64,000 nt of DNA from Aphelidium insulamus. Its lineage: Eukaryota > Aphelidiomycota > Aphelidea > Aphelidiaceae. Shown here one piece after another: positions 55,309-64,000 of the stretch; the stretch's first letter is position 1, and each line of letters starts with the position of its first letter. Position numbers and translations under genes: made by a program. Location: the NCBI GenBank assembly GCA_036784855.1, contig JAZDSV010000006.1, positions 35,001-99,000 of the forward strand, given 5' to 3'. Below the pieces are notes generated by a model. That model was not told where the DNA came from. It saw nothing but the letters and a program-made list of their open reading frames with translations, and ran no database searches.

Positions 55309-57645
55309 TTGTATGTTATGCATGTAATGGATCAGCTATGCCGAATCCAAAAACGCAACCACCGCAGTGTGTACCTGGCGTTCCTGGATATCTGGGCCGC
55401 CTACGACACAGTCAGTCGCGATATTTTGTGGGAGAAATGCCGTGCGCGTGGAATCCCCGAGAGATTAGTTCGGATGTTGGCCTTTATGGCAGACAAGAAT
55501 AAGAACGCCGTTATTGGCGAAGGGCAACGGTCCGACTGGTTTTTTGCCAGTGCTGGACTGGGGCAAGGTGCGGCGATATCGCCGATTCTGTACAATATTT
55601 TCATCGACGACCTCTGCGTCGCCCTGGAAGCGCGTGGGTTAGGGGTGCGTACAGCGGAGAATTTTACCATTCCCGGTGCATTGTTTGCGGACGATGTCGG
55701 CCTTGCGGCCACGTCGGCTGCCGATCTGCAGAGGCTAGTGGATGTTTGCGTGCAGCATTCACAGCAGAATCTATACCGATGGAAACCAAGCAAATCTATC
55801 ATTGTCAGCGACAGGGTTTGCCGGATTCAGATATATGGCACTCGTCTTGAGCGCCAGCCGTCGTTTACCTACCTGGGGTTCCAATGTCCACCAGAGGAAT
55901 CGACACAGGCCGACTGACCGAAAGGTTGGTTGCAGCCAGCAACAAGCCACTTCAGGTGATGCAGATGGTCGGGCTTAATGCTTACGGATTTAAGCCGTAC
56001 CGAGCATGTCTCGCATACAAAACTTTATTCGATCCACTTTGAGTACGGGGTTGCGGTAGCAGCACTCACACCCAGCAAATCCGCCAGCTTCGGCTGGCGC
56101 AGAACCGCGGGCTTCGCAAAGTATTGGGCGGCTACCGCTGTTCAAGTGTTGAAGTTATGCATCAACTAGCAGAAGTCGAACCCATGGAATTGCGGATCCG
56201 AGAACTGCAGGTACGACGGCTCACTGTCTGCTATGCAGTCGGGGTCGTCAGAGACAGCACTGTTACGCCACGTTCTCAGTGACTGCCTGCAAGACAGCGA
56301 ATCTACGATGCGCAAGATCATGCGGGGAACCCGCTGTGGAAACCACGTGGGACGGGAGACCAGCGAGGCGCATTACGCGCCCTATGGACCCCACAAGAAG
56401 TAGCAGCCTGCAAGCAGCAGCAAGGTATCCTCGACCGGCCCTGGCCGGCGGCGGAAGACGGGTCATTCCCGGATTGCTCCGATATTGATCTACGAGCAGC
56501 AAGATTGCAGTACAGAGTACGGCACAGAGCCATGCGAATGGCTGCGGCAGAATTGCGCGGACTTGGCAAGCAAGCTCGTGATTTGCCGCCGACGATTTTG
56601 GAATCGCGACAATCGCCATTGCGGCACGTCCAGTGCAGCCTGGCTGAACGGCGCCCCCTGTTGAACTGGTGGTTAAATGGCCTTCCAAGCCATCAAACGC
56701 GGCATGATATGCCACGTTTGTAACCAAGAAATCCCCACGCAAGGTGGTGGACGGTTACACGTTGCCAACTGTGCCATCAGGCACGGGATTGAAGGCTGGA
56801 ACCAAGAACAGAATCTCGGACGATTAGCCGCATTGGCGGTGAATGGCCGAGCAGAGGATTTAATAACCAGACAAGTCTGGATATGTGCACTGCACAAGTC
56901 ATGGGGCCAACGCAAAGATGAGCACTTTGCGACCCTGCTTCGCGCCTTCCGTGTGGTAGCGGAAAGGTGCTTGGGCGAGAAAGAGGTGAACAGAATAGGT
57001 TGATCCGCCAGGATCCTCCCACAGCCGGCATTGGGTGAACAACCCAGAGATCACCGATGAGCTATGCGTGTATACCGTAGCAGTCATCAGATGGGTGCAA
57101 TATCCCCATACTACATGTCCGTGTCACAGCGGCGTGTATGAGAAGATATGGTCAGCCGGAATCAAACATCTCGTGCAGCCAATGAGCGTCAGTTAGCGGC
57201 GTGACCCGAATGACCGTACAGGGGAGGGCCATGGAGTAGTAACCAGCTGTACCCTGCGGCGGCACAATAGCGGTCAGCAAGCACCTCAGCAACATTCAGT
57301 TGCACTCGGTAACGAGAAGATCATAAGCGCCTGGCGCAAGCGGCATCCACACTTTCACCTCATGTCGACTCTGGAACAACTAAACACTGACCTCCGGAAG
57401 GCTCCGCCGCATCATTAAATCACGGTACTATGGAGCAAACTGCTGGCGCTCACCGGCACGAGCCAGGAAGGGCAGAAGTAGTGTAAGTCCCACCTCGGCA
57501 TTTTGGCGGTCTCTTGGAACCGGACTGTCGAAAAGATATCTGCGATTACGCGGCAAGGCGATATTTACGGGAGACGGCGTTGACTCGGGGTCATTTCCCG
57601 CCACTGGAGGGTTTTCTTGGGATACAGATGTCGCAGTAGTGTAAA
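55102..57645 (+). mobile_element. Decayed non-LTR retrotransposon fragment bounded by direct repeats
   Basis: The fragment holds a reverse-transcriptase pseudogene and C-terminal zinc-knuckle remnant. Directly repeated blocks of about 50 bases, each containing TCCCGCCACTGGAGGGTTTT, lie at 55102-55153 and 57592-57643. These are longer than ordinary target-site duplications, so they may be element ends or ends of tandem copies. The 5' part of an element (endonuclease, start of RT) is absent. Confidence 0.65.
55309..57003 (+). pseudogene. Reverse transcriptase remnant (LINE-like)
   Basis: An open stretch of about 200 codons (55309-55917) carries RT motifs: VYLAFLDIWAAYDTVSRDIL (palm motif A), GLGQGAAISPILYNIFIDDL (motif B) and LFADDVGLAATSAADLQRLV (motif C with catalytic FADD). 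The frame then shifts near 55895 and meets a stop near 56040. The expected LINE C-terminal region is recognisable in other frames up to 56250. A last open piece (56677-57003) has a CHVC...H...C zinc-knuckle, as at the C-terminus of many LINE proteins. Upstream motifs are missing, so it is 5'-truncated and broken at least twice, and cannot be autonomous. Confidence 0.8.
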
Positions 57646-57766
57646 TAGAGTCGGAATTAACTGTGTTATGCATGTTTGTCCAGTAGGCAATTGATATCTG
57701 TCAAAGTCCGCCAGCAGATTAATTTAACGATTACTAATCGAGAACCTAAATACACAGTCAACGGCA
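57004..57766. other. right flank of retroelement remnant and spacer
   Basis: Short stop-broken frames; probably 3' sequence of the retroelement up to the direct repeat at 57592-57643, then about 120 bases before the NDUFA3-like start. Confidence 0.5.
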
Positions 57767-58117
57767 ATGCTGACAGGCGCGCGCGAATTCCTTCGCCACT
57801 GCTGGGTGAACTATCCGTCGTGGACGTACTCGGTGTGCGTTGGTGTCATTGGTAGGCGTTAGGATTATTGTAACGCCACGATATATGCTTGGGTGCTCAC
57901 CCACCAAGGACCCATCTCGGTGGCCACTATCCTGCCTCTTCGACGCTACCTTGGCTACAAGGCCGTGAATGACCCGCCGCGCATCTACCACTGTACGTGC
58001 CGGATATACTCTGCTTCTCTGCAAATGGCATGCTTACCGTTATATGCAGATCCAGACAGGCCGAGGGATCCGGCGCTGGTGAGCGGCTATACGGATGAGG
58101 CGCCGTATGTGCGATAA
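57767..58117 (+). CDS. NDUFA3: Mitochondrial complex I small subunit, NDUFA3 / NUO9.5-like
   Basis: Small single-pass accessory subunit of NADH:ubiquinone oxidoreductase in the mitochondrial inner membrane. Three exons (57767-57851, 57909-57992, 58050-58117) join in phase to 78 residues. MLTGAREFLRHCWVNYPSWT leads into the membrane helix TYSVCVGVIGPISVATILPL, then RRYLGYKAVNDPPRIYHYP and the tail PRDPALVSGYTDEAPYVR. The pattern (short amphipathic start, one helix after G..GP, R...LGY, P..Y.YP, GY.DE) fits fungal 9.5-kDa and animal NDUFA3 subunits. The whole gene lies in 351 bases and each intron is 57 nt. Recognition is by pattern only. Confidence 0.72.
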
Positions 58118-58206
58118 TGACTCCCTGATAGTCATCTTTCATAAACGTGTCTCTACAAGAGTATGCGGCTTCCTCTATTGTATGATTGTTGCTGTGCGCG
58201 GCGATG

Positions 58207-61200
58207 TCAGCGCCGCCGCTGTTTTTGTCCAGACTGCAAGTTGCGGGACCATGCCAGATTGGGTCCTGGCGGTGGCCGGCTGTGCTGCTGTTGTTGCTGG
58301 TAACCTTGTGGTGCGGGATATGGCTGAGGAGGTAAATACCCGTCGTACGGGGTGTTTGGGTTGCTGTATGCCTGCTGTGGTGCAGAATAGCCACCGTACG
58401 GCGTATATGGTGATGGTCCTGATGGATAGCCGCCGTACGGCGTCATGGTGGGATATTGTTGCGGAGCGGGCGGGTATGCATTGTCTGAGCGGTAGTATGC
58501 ACTTCCAGACTGTGCATAATTGGCTCCGGATTGTCCGCCACGGTAAGTATTACCGCCACCACTTCCTGGCCGACTAGAGTTGGGGCCACAGTATGACGAT
58601 GAGCCACTGTCGCGCCGCTGAGAGTTATTGTCATATCGCCCACCATTCTGTTGGTACTGATGGTATGAGCTGGACGGAGGCGGCGGCCCGCGATTGCGAT
58701 TGTAATCTTGCCTGCGCAGCACATCAGTCATCAATCGACGTTAGTTGGGTATACATCACAATTGCCTACCCGCCATATCCTGCCCGCTGTTGCTGCTGTG
58801 GCTGAGGCGGCCCAAACGTACCTCGCTGACCACCGCGCTGCAAATGCATTCCATCCTCGCGTTGCAGGCACCGATTCTCAAACTTGACTCCGGGCAGAAT
58901 AGTTGCTTGAAACAGATAGTCGGGTGTCGGTGGTGCGGGGTTGAAGTAAAACACGTCGATGCAGCTGTTGTCCTGCACATCCTCCATCCCATAGTCGGGC
59001 AGCGGGGAGTAGTACGTTGACCCGGGCAGCACTGCGTCGTCGTCTGGGAGAAAACTGCCGGCAAACTTGGCACTCAACCGTGCGTCTAGTTCCACCGGCT
59101 CTACAGGGCGCTTCTTTCCGAAATACTCACACAGATACTCGAATAGTGCGTGGTTCTGTCCCAGGAACAGCAGATCATGTCCGGTGCGGTTCAAACTGCG
59201 CTGATCCTCCGTCAGCACCTTGTAAACATCCTCCATAGCGCTCAAGAGTCGCTTCTCGTCGATGAAGGGCAATATTGCAACGCCTTGCCACGCAAATTTC
59301 TTCCCATTCAAATCAATGCGGAAATCTTGTGGATAAAAGTCGATTATGGCCGATTCGGGATCAGTCATGAGCGGGTGGAATGGCTCGGGTATGTGATCTT
59401 TACTGCGTGGACAGTTAGTTAGGTCAATGGTAGCAGTACCAGAAGCATGCGTACCTTCCGGCTGGTAGCACGCCCATCAGCTGTTCCAGTGGCTGGAATG
59501 GCTTGCTCTTTTCAAAGTGTACCTTCATCTCCTTGATCAGCTCGGTGACGGAGAAATCTGATGCGAACGGCGAGTAATGAAATGGGTAGTACCATTTCCA
59601 TGACTGACAGCCTTGATAATAGTATTGCAGTACCCAGCACAGACCCTCGACGTAGGCGTGCACCAGCTTTTTGCGGAATTCCGTATCTTTGACAGATACG
59701 CCAAACTTGGACTCGTAGTACCGCTCACGCCACCCTTCCTCCCATAACCTGATAATTTAGTGGATGCACCATTGATAGCCACATGGTCGTACAAACCTCA
59801 CTTCATCCACCGGCTCTTCGGGTTCTGCGGCCGCTTTTTTTACCACAACTACCTCGACAACATTGTCCGCCTCGGCCACAACTACCTTCAGTTTGGCATT
59901 GTCATCGTCGTCGTCATCCTCTTCTTCGTCGACTTCATCTCCCACTACCGCAGCGACGGGAGGCACAGCAATATCATCTTCAGTAGCTGCCTTCGTGGCC
60001 TCAGCAGATAGTGCTTCGGCGTCAAGTTCCGCCTTCCTCTCCACCGGCTCATCCGGCTCATCAACTTGATCAATTTTGCGTTTTCTGTGCAACTCGCCGC
60101 CATCACCACCACCGTCGACCACGGCTTCCTTTTTGTCCGTATCATCACCATTCTTTTTACTTGAAAGTAGGCTCGCGCGTAGAGCTTTTGCGGCGCTGGC
60201 ATTGGCCGTCTTGACGCTGGCATTCTGCTGCTGCAGCTGCGCAGCGTACACAACATTCGACTGGTGAACGGCTGCCTTGTCTGCCACGGGAACCGATTGC
60301 TTGCCAAACTCGCGCATTCGTTCGTTCATCTTGGACGGCGGAACTCGACCGCTTGTCTGCGCGGTATATGCCGCTGCCCGCTCCTCTTGCGCCTCTTTTC
60401 TCCGTCGCGCACCCTCCATCCGCCGCTCTTCGGCTGCACAAAATTAAATATGTGTTGGAATGAATGTTATAGCACATACTTTCACGACGTTTGCGAAAAA
60501 TTTCCTCTTCCATGCGCCCAAGATCTTCCATCATGATCTGCAGACGGTCAAGGTGCACGATGCCATTCTCGCTCATGTAACCGCCCATCTTGGCCAGATT
60601 GCGCTTGTATATACCGATGAGAGTGTCGATGGCGCCTTCACGGATCTCGAGCGACGGCAAGTGCGGCAAGAAATCATTGCCCACGAAGAAGCACATGAAC
60701 ACCCAGTCGTCCATCACTCGCTCCAGGTCAAATGGAAATGACAGCCCGGGGACGGTCATCTCAAACTCCAAATATTCCCGCAAAACATTCACATGCAGAT
60801 ATATAAATGGTTTCGGTGGCTGTGGTTTCTTTTCCAGCGTGCCACTGATCTTTCCTACATAAATGGTTACATATTATATAACCGTATGATATTCCATCGT
60901 ACCGGTGCACTCGCTGGCTTGATGGCCCTCCTGTCCACACATGAAGCAGCCACGTCCTCGGGAATCCTGCGCGAAAACATCTTCACGCAAGATGCGAAAA
61001 TGAGGCTCATGAGTGGCCAGCGCCAACATGATCAAATCTGCGTCCAGGCCATAGAGCACGTGGTGCGTGTTTGGATCGTGCCGCGAAGATGCGCGCTGAT
61101 GTCGAATGTAGTCCATGATCTTGTGCTCTCCCTCACCAGGCACGCTTGCGTCCGACAGAATAATCTTCAAATTACGCCAGCCAGAACAAGAGTTGAGCTT

Positions 61201-61749
61201 GTCGGCGATATAGTAGCGCAGACACTCGGCCAGCCGGCGCATAAAGGGCGTGCCGGGTGTGATGCAATTGGAGTCGAAGCGGTCCGGCTGCTCCTCCTTG
61301 GACAGTACGGGCTTCCCGGCAGCGCGCAACTCCTCGCGGATACGCTCCTCTGCCTGATACTGGATCTGGGCATCCTGCGCGGCGCGGAACCGTCGCGACC
61401 GCTGCTGGTTCATCTTGGCACGCGGGGCCACGCCGTCGATTGCCATGTAGAGTAGCTTTCGCGGGCGCACCATGGCCATTATGCGGTCCAGGTACTTGAA
61501 TATCTCCACCATGGCCTCGTCCTCGTTGCGGGGCGGCGGCTTGTCCTCGGGGTGCGTGCACGGATGCACTATGCCGTTCATGTCCAGATACAGGTTGTCC
61601 ACTTCCCAGCCATTCGGGTTTGGCTTGGACAGGTCCACAGGGATGGGCGGCTGGTCGGCGCTCACCTGCACCGGCAGCTCCTCGATGACCTTGCTGGTGA
61701 TCTTGGGGTACTTGGTGTTGAGCCAGCGGAAGAGGGCCGGCACGCCCAT
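58207..61749 (-). CDS. XRN2: Nuclear 5'-3' exoribonuclease XRN2/Rat1
   Basis: Processive exonuclease for transcription termination, rRNA processing and RNA decay. The N-terminus [20 protein letters not shown] is the invariant XRN start. Then [52 protein letters not shown]-type [38 protein letters not shown] and a CX2CX4HX4C knuckle ([14 protein letters not shown]) typical of XRN2 rather than XRN1. [20 protein letters not shown] follows, then a charged linker with an Asp/Glu run, the XRN central region, and a C-terminal Gly/Tyr/Pro-rich tail with repeats around [20 protein letters not shown]. Catalytic acidic residues of the N-terminal nuclease are present. At least six introns. Confidence 0.95.
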
Positions 61750-62028
61750 TTCTACTGTTGGCTAACTGAGAGAATTTTCTTCTTTCAGAAACAAAAACGA
61801 CGAGACTCAGCGAGAATTATTCAGCTAAGCGTTCCTTCGCAATGCATAGCGATTTTATATTGCTCAACATTTCATTGAAGGAACTAGAGAATTACACATG
61901 CACACATATGAAATTCATACATTTCAATGCAGAAGAATGCATACTTTATGTACAAAATTGTGCATGACATCACCAGAATGTTGTTGAGAAGAAAGAAAAG
62001 AAAACCTTTCAAGCCAAATTGCCAAAAC
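61750..62028. other. spacer upstream of XRN2
   Basis: 279 bases, AT-rich, no gene seen. It contains the XRN2 promoter and the 3' flank of the next minus-strand gene. Confidence 0.5.
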
Positions 62029-63176
62029 TTACACCGCGCTTTCCATCATGGCCCTAGCAATTAATATATGGACATGAACGATCATAGCAGTAACACGGAC
62101 CTTGAACCCAACATACTGCAAATCAATGTTTGAAAAGGTATCTGGTCCGTGCCAGTCGGAGGAAATCAATTTGATCAAAACATAGCGGCCGAATTGCGGC
62201 TTGGCAAACCGCTGCTGAACTGAGTACCCGAATTGAGAGCTGAGACGGAAGTAAGCAGCGGGAAGCAGCGCCGTGGATGGTATCGTAGTCGGTTTGCCTC
62301 GCCGATGTGCCCGCGACCATTCCTTGTACTTTTTCATGGACATGCCGTCGAATGCTCGTGTAGACTCGATGTCAATCGGTTGGCTGTCCACGAATATGAG
62401 ACCGTCCTTGCACGGTGCTGTGAACCCTAAGTCGCCATATTACTACGTGATGGAACTGTATGTTCACGCTGCCATATTTTACCTGATGCCGGAGCCTTAA
62501 TGACAAACGAAGTCATTGCAAAGCAGGCACTAGATGCAAATGCATCTGGCTTATGCCGCAACAAAATGTTTACATTGCGTCCTCGGACAGAGCAATAGAC
62601 CGTCGTATCGTTCCGAAGCACGTTTGCTACCGGATAAGTGGGTCCTGCATGTGTCACTATATGAAATGACAAGTGCATTCGATGATAATTGAGTATGTAT
62701 GTGTAAGTGTCAGTGCATGAGGATACCACGTGACAAAGATGCATTACGCACCGTACTCTCCGCCATCGCTCTTGACCACTTCAAATAGCAGCGGTCGCAC
62801 CGGCCACGAAGTTGAAATAGATTTTTGTTGGGAGCTGGCAGTGTTGTCCGCACTGGCCCGGTTCTCAGCGTCGGCGTTGCTGTCAACAATCATATCATCT
62901 ATAGGAGGTAGGTCGGAGTGCAGAGTGGGTGGACTAATGTGAAATACCAGACGGTGAAGCGTCGGCCACGTCAGACCGAGAGCTGCCATTGGTGCCGTTG
63001 GCGGTGGTGTCCCGCCGTGACGAGCCGGCAACAGCATTACGGGAGGCGTAGTATTGCAGATAGTCAATGGCGACCGCGTTCCGCTGCTCGGCACCATCAT
63101 TGAATTCATCGTCACCGCTGTCTGACGACGAGTCCGTGCCCGCAATGTAGGCAGCCGCGCTGTCGGGAATGCGCAT
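62029..63176 (-). CDS. Unrecognised conserved-looking protein, beta-rich C-terminal half
   Basis: Not assigned to a family. The N-terminal exon MRIPDSAAAYIAGTDSSSDS is Ser/Asp-rich and disordered. After two introns come PLLFEVVKSDGGEYGPTYPV, ANVLRNDTTVYCSVRGRNVN and FVIKAPASGFTAPCKDGLIF, then VDSQPIDIESTRAFDGMSMK, YFRLSSQFGYSVQQRFAKPQ and FGRYVLIKLISSDWHGPDTF. The FG-RYV-IKLISS...NIDLQYVGF order suggests a discoidin/F5-8-type or related jelly-roll in which the last strand ends YVGF. Splicing at catcag|GTAAAA joins PASG to FTAP. The extreme 3' end (about 62029-62095) could be either coding or intron followed by a tiny exon. The start is the first ATG of the Ser-rich exon. Confidence 0.62.
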
Positions 63177-63299
63177 CGTTGTGTTTGTGCCGAAATTTAC
63201 AGATGGGTGTCACAAGCAGGCTCACGTGGTTTGCAAATTTCCTGTTTGGAACAATATAAATAAATGAATAATATATAAGTATAATATATATATATATGT

Positions 63300-64000
63300 T
63301 TATAGTACACTGGCATCGCTGAGAATACGGTGCGTTAGAATGGCTTCCCGCGTCAAGTGTCGGTACGGGCAGCCGCTCTCGGAATCGGCAAGGAGTGATA
63401 GCTCACGGCGCAAACGAAAATCAGAGCAGTTTTGACACTGTGCCATATCGCACTTGCTTTCAAACTCGGCGCCAGGCGGTAGCACATTCTCTTCCAACCA
63501 TAGACGCTCCAGTTGGCAGGATGTGTTGTTGAGCTCCGTTGGATTGTCGGGAATTATTTGGATCTGCAATGATTAGCTTCATCAATGGTATTGAAGCACA
63601 AGCATCTAGCCGTAAACATACATTGAGACAACAGATAGGGTATATATACATACACCGAGACATATATATATATATATATATATGCCTTGAACCATATAGT
63701 ACCAGTATCACGTACCATGATGAGATGACCGCAATAGGCACCGCCAACAGTCAAGTTGAAAATTCGCACTGTGACCGTGGCCTGGATGGCATAGTCCTTC
63801 AGCACCACCTGTGTGCCATCTAGGCGACAATGTAATCGCGTCGCACTTCCCTTGCGCCACTTCAGTAGCATGGCCTCTTCGAACGCCTTGTCCACCACCA
63901 GCACCGTGTCCTTGGAGCCGGTATGCTGCGCGGACCCTTGAGACAGCAGTACCATTTTGTCGCGCACGTCACCAAGTTGGATATCAGCATTGCTCGTAGT
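63300..64000 (-). CDS. Unrecognised gene, 5' end outside window
   Basis: Two exons are visible. The upstream one (about 63717 to beyond 64000) reads VRDKMVLLSQGSAQHTGSKD, VVDKAFEEAMLLKWRKGSAT and QATVTVRIFNLTVGGAYCGH. The last exon (63300 to about 63563) reads IQIIPDNPTELNNTSCQLER, LWLEENVLPPGAEFESKCD and ends LTHRILSDASVL. The intron between them holds a (TA)n tract (about 63660-63683). The beta-strand-like LDGTQVVLKDYAIQATVTVR faintly recalls Mediator subunit 20 but I cannot support that. Its stop is 124 bases upstream of the adjacent gene's start, in the same orientation. Confidence 0.55.

Noticed and set aside
57004-57592. Additional gene downstream of the RT remnant
   Set aside because: Only short stop-broken frames without motifs. 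It is better explained as 3' sequence of the decayed element.

Overview
The window is nuclear DNA of a eukaryote with a compact, intron-rich genome. Genes have many short introns (about 45-80 nt), mostly GT-AG with an unusual number of GC-AG, and (TA)n and (CA)n tracts sit in introns and spacers. Neighbouring genes are often only tens of bases apart. I place 34 protein genes and the remains of one retroelement. I found no tRNA, rRNA or CRISPR array.

The gene set points to an opisthokont with a motile flagellum, most likely a zoosporic early-diverging fungus or close relative; this is inference. Four genes are tied to cilia: CFAP298, OSCP1, ODAD3/CCDC151 and DNAL4. Fungal-leaning features are a GHMP-type phosphomevalonate kinase, a Pbs2-like MAP2K, a Gup1-like MBOAT protein, a fungal-style homeodomain and a NUO9.5/NDUFA3-like complex I subunit. 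Aromatic amino acid hydroxylase and a HAUS7-like augmin subunit are also present.

Layout. 1-4 kb: 3' part of the mRNA cap methyltransferase, CFAP298, RAB6. 4-10 kb: a very large receptor-like protein with signal peptide, propeller-like start, IPT/TIG and cadherin-like repeats, cysteine-rich module and about nine membrane helices. 10-19 kb: MBOAT acyltransferase, MAP2K, coiled-coil protein, GCN5, CTDSPL2-like phosphatase. 20-27 kb: NRDE2 and the U5 GTPase EFTUD2. 27-36 kb: HAUS7-like and phosphomevalonate kinase with overlapping start codons, an orphan 2OG-Fe(II) oxygenase, PPP1R7/sds22, a twin-CX9C protein, OSCP1. 36-42 kb: GON4L-like SANT protein, LicD-like transferase, aromatic amino acid hydroxylase, homeobox gene. 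43-53 kb: ODAD3, eIF3m, DNAL4, a cytochrome b5-like protein, CCT2, nucleolar FKBP, RPL39. 53-64 kb: TBC RabGAP, decayed non-LTR reverse transcriptase, NDUFA3-like, XRN2, and two unrecognised genes, the last cut by the window edge.

There is no operon logic, but themes recur: axoneme assembly, RNA processing (cap methyltransferase, NRDE2, EFTUD2, XRN2), chromatin and transcription (GCN5, homeobox, GON4L-like, CTD-type phosphatase), Golgi traffic (RAB6, TBC) and translation (eIF3m, RPL39). Most genes are arranged as head-to-head or tail-to-tail pairs.
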